From positions 1 through 64,000 of the forward strand of contig NZ_KQ958210.1 in NCBI RefSeq assembly GCF_001546855.1: a DNA stretch of 64,000 bases. The letters run 5' to 3'. Shown here piece after piece: positions 26,039-35,511 of the stretch (within the stretch, counting starts at the first letter, position 1; every line of letters starts with the position of its first letter). This DNA is from Megasphaera sp. MJR8396C (GTDB taxonomy: Bacteria; Bacillota; Negativicutes; Veillonellales; Megasphaeraceae). A program made the translations under genes and the position numbers. Under the pieces are notes generated by a model. The model ran no database searches. It was not told where the DNA came from and saw only the letters and a list, made by a program, of their open reading frames with translations.

Positions 26039-26932
26039 ATGAACTTAAAGCAACTTCAATATTTTTTGAAACTAGCTGAAACCGAGCATTATCGAAAGGC
26101 GGCAGAAGCCTTGTTCATTACCGAGCCGAGTCTTAACCGTGCCGTTCGGGAAATGGAAAAAGAGCTGGGAATCCAGCTCTTTGAGAAACGGGGACGAAAT
26201 ATTTATTTGAATAAGTATGGCCATCTTTTTTTGCCTTATGTGAAACGGTCCCTGCAGGAGCTAGAACGCGGTGTTGACTTGATGAAAGCCTATACGCGTC
26301 CCGATCAGGGCAAGATCACCTTGGGGTTTATCTATACCATGGGATACACTTTGGTGCCGGAGATGATCACCCAGTTTCAGGCCGCTGAAGGCAACGACCG
26401 CATTACCTTTGACTTTCACCAAGGGACGACAGCGGCTTTGATAAAGGAGTTAAAAGAAGAGAAAATCGACGCGGCCCTCTGCTCGTCTGTTGAGAATGAA
26501 CCGGACGTTCTCTTTTATCCTGTTGCCGAAGAAGAACTGGTCGTCGCCGTCCCTAAGGGACACCCCTTGAGCAACCGCGGCTCCGTCTCCTTAAAGGAAC
26601 TTGAACCGTACCCCATCATTGCCTTCGATAAGAGCAGTGGTTTAAACGAGATGATCAATAAGCTCCTCGAACAGGCTCAGGTTCACTTGAAGACGGCCTG
26701 CCATGTAGAAGAAGACAACGCCATGGCCGGCTTTGTTGCGGCCGGCTATGGCGTTGCCATTTTACCTGATTTTTATACACTTCAATACTATAATCTCGAT
26801 CGGATTCCCATTGCCGATTCCTTTGAACGCCGCTATCTGTTTTTGGCGCTCCTTCGTCAATCCCAAGTATTGCCGGTGGTAGAACGATTCCGGAATTTCC
26901 TCTTGTCCCGATGGCAAAGGGGTTCCTTATAA
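26039..26932 (+). CDS. LysR-family transcriptional regulator of the reductase/ydiB/aroD cluster
   Basis: The 297-residue protein has an N-terminal winged helix-turn-helix (MNLKQLQYFLKLAETEHYRK, with AEALFITEPSLNRAVREME, residues 1-40) and a C-terminal periplasmic-binding-like effector domain. It is divergent from the reductase operon and its stop lies one base before the end of the convergent MFS gene. LysR proteins usually control the divergent operon and sense its substrate or an intermediate. A shikimate, quinate or related acid ligand is inferred. ATG 26039 has a TAAGGAG SD. Confidence 0.9.
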   Translation: MNLKQLQYFLKLAETEHYRKAAEALFITEPSLNRAVREMEKELGIQLFEKRGRNIYLNKYGHLFLPYVKRSLQELERGVDLMKAYTRPDQGKITLGFIYTMGYTLVPEMITQFQAAEGNDRITFDFHQGTTAALIKELKEEKIDAALCSSVENEPDVLFYPVAEEELVVAVPKGHPLSNRGSVSLKELEPYPIIAFDKSSGLNEMINKLLEQAQVHLKTACHVEEDNAMAGFVAAGYGVAILPDFYTLQYYNLDRIPIADSFERRYLFLALLRQSQVLPVVERFRNFLLSRWQRGSL

Positions 26933-26933
26933 G

Positions 26934-28214
26934 TTATTCTTCGATGCGGTGAAGATCGCCGACGATAAAGATGAAAGAGAAGACGCCGATGGCGGCGATG
27001 CAGCCGACAAAAATCATGGCACCTACGAAAGAGCCTGTGGCTTGGACGATAACGCCGATGGCAATGGGGGTGATGATGCCGGCTAAGTTGCCGATGAAGT
27101 TGAAGACGCCGCCGGCAAGACCGACGGAATGAGCCGGAGCGACGTCGCCGACGGTACTCCAAACGATGGCGGCCATGCCTTGACCTAAAAAGGCTAAGGC
27201 CATGACGGCGATGATGGCGTTCAGGGAATCGAAGTAGTTGGCTGCCATAATGGTCATCGAACAGAGGAGACCACAGATGATGGGCAGCTTACGGGCTTTG
27301 GAAAGGGAACTGCCGCGGCGCAGCATCAAGTCGGACCAATAGCCGCCGAGGAGGACGCCGATTAAGGCGCCGACATAGGGGATGATGGCGTAGATGCCGG
27401 CCTTTAATAAGGGAAGATTTTTGGACATGACCAGATACGTCGGAAACCAGGTCAGGAAGAAAAACATCGTACTCGTATTTGCGAATTGACCTAAGTAAAT
27501 GCCTAACAGTTGGCGATGTTTAAATAATTCTGCAATTTGAGACCAGGTGATCTTTTGTTTTTCCGCTGTTTGGCCACCTAAGCCGCCTCCTTGGCGGATG
27601 TAGTCCAGTTCGGCTTGGTTGGCACCAGATTCGGGACCGGGTTCACGGTAGAGAAAGAACCAAAAGAGGCTGGCGACGATGCCGATAAAGCCGGTGATAT
27701 AGAAAATTTCCCGCCAACCGTAGGTTTCTAAAATCCAAAATAAAACAGGCGTTAAAAATGCCAGTCCGATGAATTCGCCGGCCGTGTAGATGGACGTGGC
27801 AGTCGCCCTTTCGTGAGACGGGAACCAGGCGGCAACGACGCGGCTGTTGGTAGGAAAGGCGGGAGCTTCGGCGGCCCCGATAGCCATTCGGATGCCGAAG
27901 AGGGAAGCGAAGGACTTCCCAAGGCCCATGAACATTGTGAATAAGGACCATAGGAATAAGGAGGCCGTATAGACGATACGAGAACCGAAGCGTTCGATGA
28001 ACCAGCCGCCGGGGATCTGCATCAGTCCGTAGGACCAGGAAAAGGCTGAAAATAAGAGTCCCATCGTGGCTGCGCTGAATCCGAGTTCGTCACTCATACT
28101 GGAGGCGGCAACGGCCATGTTGGTCCGGTCCAGGTAGTTGATGGCCGTGAGGATAAATAAGAGAAACAGCATAAACCACCGCTTCTTCGTTTTCTTAGCA
28201 CTTGAACGAATCAT
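26934..28214 (-). CDS. MFS transporter, anion:cation symporter (ACS) family
   Basis: A 426-residue, 12-segment carrier. The N-terminal TM1 context AINYLDRTNMAVAASSM (about residues 22-38) is characteristic of the ACS family, which includes hexuronate, glucarate, galactonate and other organic-acid carriers. The MFS loop near residue 75 is RFGSRIVY. It ends tail-to-tail with lysR and could be a second importer of the same pathway. The substrate cannot be assigned from sequence. An AGGAAAGGAAG SD precedes the ATG at 28214. Confidence 0.85.
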   Translation of the reverse strand: MIRSSAKKTKKRWFMLFLLFILTAINYLDRTNMAVAASSMSDELGFSAATMGLLFSAFSWSYGLMQIPGGWFIERFGSRIVYTASLFLWSLFTMFMGLGKSFASLFGIRMAIGAAEAPAFPTNSRVVAAWFPSHERATATSIYTAGEFIGLAFLTPVLFWILETYGWREIFYITGFIGIVASLFWFFLYREPGPESGANQAELDYIRQGGGLGGQTAEKQKITWSQIAELFKHRQLLGIYLGQFANTSTMFFFLTWFPTYLVMSKNLPLLKAGIYAIIPYVGALIGVLLGGYWSDLMLRRGSSLSKARKLPIICGLLCSMTIMAANYFDSLNAIIAVMALAFLGQGMAAIVWSTVGDVAPAHSVGLAGGVFNFIGNLAGIITPIAIGVIVQATGSFVGAMIFVGCIAAIGVFSFIFIVGDLHRIEE

Positions 28215-28403
28215 ATGTTCATCTTCCTTTCCTGACTTGTTCTAATATTCACATGCAATGATAGCTTTATAATATGGATGAATAATTTTATTGTAACTAA
28301 GATTATAGATAGATACTATTACCTATTTCGCATAAATCGATACGTATTTTTTATTGATCTTTTAAAAGCATTTCTCTCTGTGGCGATGGATCGTTATAAT
28401 TTG

Positions 28404-28457
28404 CATCCAAAAAAAACAGGTATACGAAGGATTACGCTTCGCATACCTGTTTTTTTG
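28404..28457. terminator. Terminator after glnK (bidirectional)
   Basis: Arms AACAGGTAT-ACGAAG and CTTCGC-ATACCTGTT form a long hairpin flanked by A-runs on the left and T-runs on the right. On the minus strand it lies directly downstream of glnK. The rest of the 28215-28464 gap shows nothing convincing apart from the MFS gene's own upstream region. Confidence 0.85.
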
Positions 28458-28464
28458 AATCTCT

Positions 28465-28830
28465 TTATTTTTCATCCATAATGGCTTCGGGACCGCGGTC
28501 ACCGGTACGAATACGGACGGCGTCTGATAAGGGGTAGATGAAAATCTTGCCATCACCGGGACGGCCTGTTTGGCAGACCTTTTCGGCGACTTCGACGACC
28601 TGATCGACGGGGACTTCGCAGACGACGGTTTCTACCTTGATGCCCGGCAGCAAATTGATGTTGTATCGCTGGCCGCGATAGACTTCGACGTAGCCCTTTT
28701 GGAGGCCGCAGCCAAAGACCTGGCTGACAGTCATGCCCATGACGCCGATCTTGTTCAGGGCTTCCTTCAATTCTTCCAGTTTACTGGGACGGGTAATGAT
28801 TTCTATTTTGGTAAGTGTATGTTCTTCCAT
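28465..28830 (-). CDS. glnK: Nitrogen regulatory protein P-II
   Basis: P-II proteins are trimeric sensors of ATP/ADP and 2-oxoglutarate that gate AmtB. The 121-residue protein has the T-loop with the modifiable Tyr (GQRYNINLLPG, about residues 48-58), the B-loop TGRPGDGKIFI (about 83-93) and the C-terminal RIRTGDRGPEA. ATG 28830 is preferred over GTG 28839 because the GAGGTG SD overlaps the latter. It follows amtB by 11 bases, the classic amtB-glnK arrangement. Confidence 0.93.
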   Translation of the reverse strand: MEEHTLTKIEIITRPSKLEELKEALNKIGVMGMTVSQVFGCGLQKGYVEVYRGQRYNINLLPGIKVETVVCEVPVDQVVEVAEKVCQTGRPGDGKIFIYPLSDAVRIRTGDRGPEAIMDEK

Positions 28831-28841
28831 CTCGATCACCT

Positions 28842-30254
28842 CTATATCGTGTGACTGTTCATGTCGGTTTGATGGATGACGGCAGCATGGTTCAAGGCCG
28901 TATTTTCTAAGGGTAAGGCTGCCGTTTCTTCAAGGGGACTGCCGGCAGTGATGGCGTAATTGTACCCCTGTTCGCCGTGTTCTCCAATGTCGAGTCCGGT
29001 GATTTCTTCGTCCCTATCGGTGCGGACCGTCATGAACAGGCTGATGACTTTAAAGATGATGAAGGTACCGACGATGGCCAGCATATAGGCGACGGCCGTA
29101 GAAATGAGCTGAGCGACGAGGAGGTGGCTGCTGCCGTAGAAGAGGCCGTTGGCACCGGCGGGATTGACGTCGGTCGTCGCCCAGAGGCCGGTGGCGATGG
29201 ATCCCCAGGTACCGCCGATGCCGTGAATCCCGAAGGCGTCGAGAGAATCGTCATAGCCGATCTTGGTCTTGACGACGGCGACGGCGACGTAGCAGATGAC
29301 ACCGCCGATGGCGCCGATGAGAAGGGCCGGAAGGGGTGTGACGAAGCCTGCTGCCGGGGTAATGGCGACTAAGCCTGCAATACAGCCGGAAGCGGCTCCG
29401 AGGATAGTCGGTTTGCCTTGAACCTTCCATTCTACGACGACCCAGGAGACGGTGGCGGCGGCAGCGGCGGCCTGAGAGGCGATAAAGGCACTGGCAGCCA
29501 GTTCATTGGCGCCGAGAGCGCTGCCGGCGTTGAAACCGAACCAGCCAAACCAAAGCAGGGCGGCGCCGAGGACGGTCATGGGAAGATTATGAGGGACCAT
29601 GGGACTCTTTCCGTATCCGTAGCGACGGCCTAAGAGGACGCAGAGGGTCAGACCGGAAACGCCAGATAGGATATGAATGACCAGGCCGCCGGCAAAGTCG
29701 AGGGCGCCGAGCTTGGCCAAGAAGCCGCCGCCCCAGACCCAGTGGGCCATGGGATTATAAATAAAGAGCGCCCAAATAAGGATGAAGGTGACAAAGGCAT
29801 GAAACTTCATGCGTTCGGCAAAGGCGCCGGTAATCAGGGCCGGCGTGATGACGGCAAACATGCACTGGAAGGCGACGAAGGCCAGTTCCGGAATCGTTCC
29901 GTTGTCGAGGACGGCCATGCCGACACCGGTAAGGCCTATTTTATCAAGAGACCCGATGAAACCGTGAATGTCGGTACCGAAGGTCATGGCATAGCCGATG
30001 AGAATCCATTCGACGGAAATCATGGCGACGATGAAGAAGCTCTGCATAATCGTTGCCAATACGTTTTTATTGCGGACCATGCCGCCGTAGAAGAAGCCCA
30101 GTCCCGGTGTCATGAGAAATACCAAGGCCGCACTGATGAGCACCCAGGCGGTATCGCCTGGATCTATCGTTCCCGGGGAAGACGCAAAAACGGAAGGCGC
30201 TGCTGCGAAAAGACAAGGCAGCAGGACCGATAAACGAGATCCTAATTGTTTCAT
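28842..30254 (-). CDS. amtB: Ammonium transporter
   Basis: AmtB forms the trimeric ammonium channel of the cytoplasmic membrane. Residues 1-25 are a cleavable-type signal peptide (VLLPCLFAAAPSVFAS), followed by eleven membrane segments. The twin pore histidines are recognisable in NPMAHWVWGGG and DAFGIHGIGG. The start is ATG 30254, with AGGAGG 8 bases before it; an in-frame extension to 30275 lies across that SD. It is preceded by its own consensus promoter and a 166-base structured leader with a terminator, and is co-transcribed with glnK. Length is 470 residues. Confidence 0.94.
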   Translation of the reverse strand: MKQLGSRLSVLLPCLFAAAPSVFASSPGTIDPGDTAWVLISAALVFLMTPGLGFFYGGMVRNKNVLATIMQSFFIVAMISVEWILIGYAMTFGTDIHGFIGSLDKIGLTGVGMAVLDNGTIPELAFVAFQCMFAVITPALITGAFAERMKFHAFVTFILIWALFIYNPMAHWVWGGGFLAKLGALDFAGGLVIHILSGVSGLTLCVLLGRRYGYGKSPMVPHNLPMTVLGAALLWFGWFGFNAGSALGANELAASAFIASQAAAAAATVSWVVVEWKVQGKPTILGAASGCIAGLVAITPAAGFVTPLPALLIGAIGGVICYVAVAVVKTKIGYDDSLDAFGIHGIGGTWGSIATGLWATTDVNPAGANGLFYGSSHLLVAQLISTAVAYMLAIVGTFIIFKVISLFMTVRTDRDEEITGLDIGEHGEQGYNYAITAGSPLEETAALPLENTALNHAAVIHQTDMNSHTI

Positions 30255-30275
30255 ATTCGTAGCCTCCTGACCCAT

Positions 30276-30319
30276 AAAAAAAGATGCCTGTCCTGATAGA
30301 TACTATCAAGAGAGACATC
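30276..30319 (-). terminator. Leader terminator (attenuator) ahead of amtB
   Basis: On the minus strand, GATGTCT ... AGGCATC (30313-30319/30283-30289) closes a hairpin whose upper stem is CTTGATAG/CTATCAGG, followed by seven Ts (30276-30282). It ends only 7 bases before the amtB SD, so read-through must be regulated for amtB to be made. Confidence 0.7.
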
Positions 30320-30360
30320 ATTGTCTATCGTTCGATTGTGATTATCCTCAGAATATGAAA

Positions 30361-30394
30361 AGCCCAAGGGATAGAAAGACTATCACCTTGGGCT
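30361..30394 (-). promoter_or_regulatory. Upstream hairpin of the amtB leader
   Basis: On the minus strand, AGCCCAAGG-TGATAG and (T)CTATC-CCTTGGGCT form a strong 9+5 bp hairpin about 25 bases after the predicted start. Together with the terminator hairpin 40 bases downstream it gives a two-hairpin leader. Both hairpins carry a TGATAG...CTATC upper stem. This could be an antiterminator-protein target or part of a metabolite-sensing RNA. Confidence 0.55.
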
Positions 30395-30426
30395 TCATTG
30401 CCGGCGTCTATTCTGTTGATGAATTT

Positions 30427-30455
30427 ATTATAAAAGCAAAACGTTAAGTTGTCAA
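30427..30455 (-). promoter_or_regulatory. Consensus promoter of amtB-glnK
   Basis: On the minus strand TTGACA (30450-30455), a 17-base spacer and TATAAT (30427-30432) match the sigma-A consensus perfectly. With such a strong promoter, control is more likely to act after initiation, in the leader. Confidence 0.9.
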
Positions 30456-30527
30456 CAGAATGGAGGTAATTTATTTTACAAAACTCATAATTTACCTAAA
30501 ATATATAATATTATAATGGGAATCATC

Positions 30528-31502
30528 CTAAACAAATAAAATATGGCCCAGGAAAATATAAAAGGTCAGTGATATGGCGCTGAGGGCCGTCGTGTTCATG
30601 ACAATCTGTGTCGCATAGTCGGGATTGTTGTCGAATTCGATGGCAAACAAGGCTGTATTGACGGCTGTCGGAATGGCGCAATAAATGAGAAAGACCGTCG
30701 CACTGACGGCTGTAAACGTGCCCGGGCGAAAGGCGTTGGCTCCGTAAATCATGGCCAGCCCCAATAAGGGGAGAAGGGTCATCTTTAGGATGCTGACGAT
30801 CCAGACGTCCTTATCGAGCCAGTGGATCTTCGTCTGTGACAGCTGGGCACCGATGCTGACCATGGCCAAGGGGAGAAGGGCTTTGCTGGCCATGCCCATG
30901 ATGGGCCATAAGAAGAAGTTTTCTGCATCCCAGCCCACGTTTCGGGCTAACAGGGAAGCGGCTAAGACGTACAGTAAGGGCATGCGAAGCATGACGGCCA
31001 AGGTGTCCCTCGCCGCTAATTTGCCGCGGCCGGCCTGATAGAGACCAAGGGTATTGAGGGCGACGCTTTGAATCATAAAGATGATGATTTGTACGACCAT
31101 GGCTTCGGCAAGGTAGGGTGTCTGCCCGTTTACGACGAAGGGATCGTGAGAAAAGACGAGGATAATCAAGGCGACGCCGAGATTGCCAGTATTATTGAAC
31201 ATAAAGGCGTTGCGGCATGATTCCAGCATGGCGGCATCATAGTGACGGATACGGCCGACGATATTGGCGATGACGAAACAGAGCACCATGAAGATGGCGA
31301 TGGCCGCGATGATATTAACGCTTGTTTCGGGAAACTGGGTCGTATAGATATTGGTAAAAAGGAAGCTGGGAATGACCAAGTAGAACATCAGTTTCGATAA
31401 GGTTTTTACGTCGAGATGGAATTTCTTATCGAGAAAATATCCTAAGAGGACGAGGGCGAAAATCGGAAGCATCGTATGTTCAATGATGAACCAGAAGACC
31501 AT
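30528..31502 (-). CDS. Auxin efflux carrier (AEC) family transporter
   Basis: This 324-residue protein has about ten hydrophobic segments in two halves, starting MVFWFIIEHTMLPIFALVLLG, which is typical of the AEC family. The family moves organic acids, malate or amino acid derivatives in bacteria. It lies 70 bases downstream of an M20 amidohydrolase on the same strand, which suggests export or import of a product of that enzyme. The substrate is unknown. Confidence 0.85.
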   Translation of the reverse strand: MVFWFIIEHTMLPIFALVLLGYFLDKKFHLDVKTLSKLMFYLVIPSFLFTNIYTTQFPETSVNIIAAIAIFMVLCFVIANIVGRIRHYDAAMLESCRNAFMFNNTGNLGVALIILVFSHDPFVVNGQTPYLAEAMVVQIIIFMIQSVALNTLGLYQAGRGKLAARDTLAVMLRMPLLYVLAASLLARNVGWDAENFFLWPIMGMASKALLPLAMVSIGAQLSQTKIHWLDKDVWIVSILKMTLLPLLGLAMIYGANAFRPGTFTAVSATVFLIYCAIPTAVNTALFAIEFDNNPDYATQIVMNTTALSAISLTFYIFLGHILFV

Positions 31503-31572
31503 GAGTCATATCACTCCTTATTATATGGATACTCCCTCATTATACTATGGATATGCAATTATACAATGCCAC

Positions 31573-32763
<1,191 letters not shown>

Positions 32764-32962
32764 AAGCCGCTCCTCCTTCCGGTTTTCTATATATATGTAT
32801 ATAATTCTATAATAAAGCTTGAAATCCTGCCATTGGGGCCGATTTTTTGGCTCATTCTGTTTCGAAGGGTCTCTTTATATATATTATATATATCCTTATT
32901 ATACGAAACAACCGACTCCTGTGGTATAATTTTCACAGTGAGTCAGAAAGGAATGTGAGCAT

Positions 32963-34546
32963 ATGCATGGTGATACACGGTTGGAAGCGGTTCTTCGCGT
33001 TTTGAACCATTGGCCTCGATTTCGGCTGCAGCTTTTTTTGGAAGGCATCTTAGTCGGTTTGTTGTCGGGAACGGTCATCAGCTTTTTTCGCTGGGGACTC
33101 GAAACAGGATCTGTTTGGCGCCAGTGGTTTTATGCCAACGTCTTGAGTGGTGGCAGCCTCGTTGTAAATGGCTTATGGTTTGCCCTGTTACTGGCGGCAG
33201 CCCTTATTCTATGGCTTCTCGGTCGTTATGAGCCGCAGGCCGGCGGCAGCGGGATACCTCAGATCAAAGGGGTCATCTTGGGGGCCATTCGCCTCCGCTG
33301 GTTTCGCGTCCTTTGGGTCAAGTTAGTCGGTGGGATACTCGGCATCGGATTAGGCTTATCCTTAGGTCGGGAAGGGCCGTCGATTCAGATCGGTGCCGTC
33401 GCGGCTCAAGGGATGAGTCGTCTGTTCGGACGGACGCGGATGGAGGAGCGATACCTTATCACAGCCGGGGCCAGTGCCGGGTTAGCGGCGGCATTTAACG
33501 CGCCCCTGGCAGGCGTCATGTTTGCCTTGGAAGAGCTGCACCGCAATTTTTCCGGTGTCGTCCTGGCACCGGCCATGGCAGCGGCTTTGATGGCGACCAT
33601 GGTCAGTCGTTACCTTTTTGGACGGGAACCGGTTTTTCATTTCGGCATCTTGCCGCACTTTCCTCTGCGGTATATGTGGCTGGCCGTAATTTTGGGAATC
33701 ATTGTCGGAATTGCCGGGGTGATTTTTAATAAAGGATTGCTAAATATACATTATTTCTATGAGCTTCCGGTATTTCGCAATCGCTATATGCCCATCGCCT
33801 TTGCCATGAGCATGGCCGGCGTCTTAGGCTATGTTTTTCCCGACGTCCTAGGCGGTGGCAATGAGCTGGTTAACGCTTTGTACACCCTGCCGCTGTCCCT
33901 TCAGCTGTTTGCCCTCTTGTTGGTCGGAAAATTTCTCTTCACTCTTATCAGTTACGGCTGCGGCGTTCCTGGCGGCTTCTTTTTGCCCATGCTGGTACTA
34001 GGGGCGCTGACTGGCGGCATGGTGGGAATTATTTTCATTCAGATGGGCCTTATTTCATCGTATTATCTATCGAATATCGTCGTCCTTTCCATGGCCGCTT
34101 TTTTTGCCGCTTCCGTTCAATCTCCGGTTACGGGGACCATCCTCATTATGGAAATGACCGGTTCCTATGAACACCTGTTGGCTTTGTGTACGGTCTCTTT
34201 GGTAGCCCTCGTCGTGGCCCAGCTCTTTCGGGGCGAACCGATTTATGAAGTACTGCTCCAGCGCAGTCTGGCCAAGCATAAACCTGCCTTATCGTCGAGT
34301 GAACGGCGAAACCTCTTAGAATTGACCGTCGTCAGTGGAAGTCAGGCTGACGGCAAGTATATCGGACGCATTGCCTGGCCCTCTCATACGGCCATCGTTG
34401 ACGTAAAACGCGGCAGTGGCGACATCATCCCTGATGATGAGACTTGTCTTCGAGCGGGAGACTACCTCTATGTACTGACCGACTCCATTGAAGGGGCCGA
34501 AGCGATAAGAAATATTGTGGAGAGAACAGGCGACGAGAACATGTAA
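32963..34546 (+). CDS. ClC-type chloride channel/antiporter with C-terminal RCK_C (TrkA-C) domain
   Basis: The 527-residue protein has the ClC core with selectivity-filter motifs GSGIPQIKG (about residues 95-103), GREGPSIQIGA (about 133-143; the gating Glu is present, so H+/Cl- or F- exchange is likely) and GVPGGFFLPML. Residues from about 450 form a soluble TrkA-C/RCK_C domain (GKYIGRIAWPSH ... LRAGDYLYVLTD). The combination suggests ligand-controlled anion transport or acid resistance. The ATG at 32963 has an AAAGGAA SD and a TATAAT at 32925-32930. Confidence 0.9.
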   Translation: MHGDTRLEAVLRVLNHWPRFRLQLFLEGILVGLLSGTVISFFRWGLETGSVWRQWFYANVLSGGSLVVNGLWFALLLAAALILWLLGRYEPQAGGSGIPQIKGVILGAIRLRWFRVLWVKLVGGILGIGLGLSLGREGPSIQIGAVAAQGMSRLFGRTRMEERYLITAGASAGLAAAFNAPLAGVMFALEELHRNFSGVVLAPAMAAALMATMVSRYLFGREPVFHFGILPHFPLRYMWLAVILGIIVGIAGVIFNKGLLNIHYFYELPVFRNRYMPIAFAMSMAGVLGYVFPDVLGGGNELVNALYTLPLSLQLFALLLVGKFLFTLISYGCGVPGGFFLPMLVLGALTGGMVGIIFIQMGLISSYYLSNIVVLSMAAFFAASVQSPVTGTILIMEMTGSYEHLLALCTVSLVALVVAQLFRGEPIYEVLLQRSLAKHKPALSSSERRNLLELTVVSGSQADGKYIGRIAWPSHTAIVDVKRGSGDIIPDDETCLRAGDYLYVLTDSIEGAEAIRNIVERTGDENM

Positions 34547-34688
34547 AATTGTATAATAATTATAGAAAAATAAGACTAGGTGCTAAAAAATATCTGTCAT
34601 ACTTGAGTATTAAGGCATATATGATGTTTCGAAAGTAATCAGAACAGAGAATAAAACAATCAAAAAGTAGGTTTAACTATCCATTTTT

Positions 34689-34717
34689 TTGACTTATGGT
34701 GATGAGTTTGCTATAAT
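34689..34717 (+). promoter_or_regulatory. Promoter of the 3D-domain protein gene
   Basis: TTGACT (34689-34694), a 17-base spacer and TATAAT (34712-34717) form a strong promoter. The AT-rich gap 34547-34688 shows no terminator or ORF. Confidence 0.85.
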
Positions 34718-34760
34718 TCAGGACGTACTTGAGATTGTATTCATTCGAAGAGGTGGTTTT

Positions 34761-35369
34761 TTGCGAAATCGTATTTTGAAACATCGTATGTTAATCTTAG
34801 TGACAATGATCTTTGTATTTGCATTTTCGTCTTTGGCTTGTGCAAGTGTACAAATGGGAATGAAGGGCTCTCTTGTTCAGAGCGTTCAATATATGCTTCA
34901 AGATGCGGGCTACTTGTCCGGTAGTGCAGATGGTGATTTTGGTGCTCAGACGCAGCAGGCTGTCGTACAATTCCAGACAGACCATGGTCTGTCTGCCGAC
35001 GGTATCGTCGGCTCGCAGACGATGGAAGCGCTCTCTGAAGCCAGTGGCCGTCCGGTTCCGGAAGAAGCTGCGTCGGCGACGGAAGGTCATCAGCGTCGGT
35101 TGGTTATGGAAGCTACGGCTTATACGGCTCAAGATGGCGGTGGCAGCGGTTATACGGCTACCGGCCAGTATCTCCAGCGTGGGATGGTTGCCGTTGACCC
35201 GTCGGTTATTCCCCTTGGCTCACAGCTTTACATCGAAGGTTACGGCTATGCCGTGGCTGCCGATACCGGTGGAGCTATCGTAGGTGACCGTATTGACTTG
35301 GCTATGGACTCCACGAGTGAAGCCCTCAATTTTGGCCGTCAAGACGTCGTCGTTTATGTATTAGGTTAA
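34761..35369 (+). CDS. Secreted cell wall protein: peptidoglycan-binding domain plus 3D (Asp-Asp-Asp) domain
   Basis: The 202-residue protein starts at TTG 34761 with a GAGGTGG SD; the frame extends further upstream only through the promoter. Residues 1-30 are a signal peptide (LVTMIFVFAFSSLACAS). A peptidoglycan_binding_1 repeat (about 35-87; VQSVQYMLQDAGYLSG, AVVQFQTDHGL) precedes the 3D domain (about 112-202), whose three acidic residues are in ADTGG and GDRIDLAM. Relatives are lytic transglycosylase-like or Rpf/YabE-type cell wall hydrolases. It is a single gene with its own promoter and terminator. Confidence 0.88.
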   Translation: MRNRILKHRMLILVTMIFVFAFSSLACASVQMGMKGSLVQSVQYMLQDAGYLSGSADGDFGAQTQQAVVQFQTDHGLSADGIVGSQTMEALSEASGRPVPEEAASATEGHQRRLVMEATAYTAQDGGGSGYTATGQYLQRGMVAVDPSVIPLGSQLYIEGYGYAVAADTGGAIVGDRIDLAMDSTSEALNFGRQDVVVYVLG

Positions 35370-35399
35370 TCTCAAGTTGATGCTAGGATATCAATTAGC

Positions 35400-35446
35400 T
35401 GAAAAGGGGCTGTTGTACAGTAAGTTGTGCAACAGCCTTTTTTTTC
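35400..35446 (+). terminator. Terminator after the 3D-domain gene
   Basis: GGCTGTTG(T)AC ... (G)TGCAACAGCC forms a hairpin flanked by AAAA and eight Ts. Confidence 0.9.
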
Positions 35447-35454
35447 GCCCCGTT

Positions 35455-35484
35455 TTGTGGTATCCTTAAAAGGATTTATATAGT
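35455..35484 (+). promoter_or_regulatory. Putative promoter of glmU-prs-pth
   Basis: TTGTGG (35455-35460), an 18-base spacer and TATAGT (35479-35484) lie 28 bases before the glmU ATG. The match is moderate. Confidence 0.5.
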
Positions 35485-35511
35485 GATGTAATTCAGGGAG
35501 GCTATTGCTGA

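Noticed and set aside
28278-28481. 67-codon plus-strand frame after the ACS-family carrier
   Set aside because: It spans the glnK terminator and lacks an SD.
30464-30497. Imperfect inverted repeat after the AEC carrier gene
   Set aside because: Weak AT-only stem with a mismatch and no T-tract; also overlaps the region upstream of the amtB promoter.
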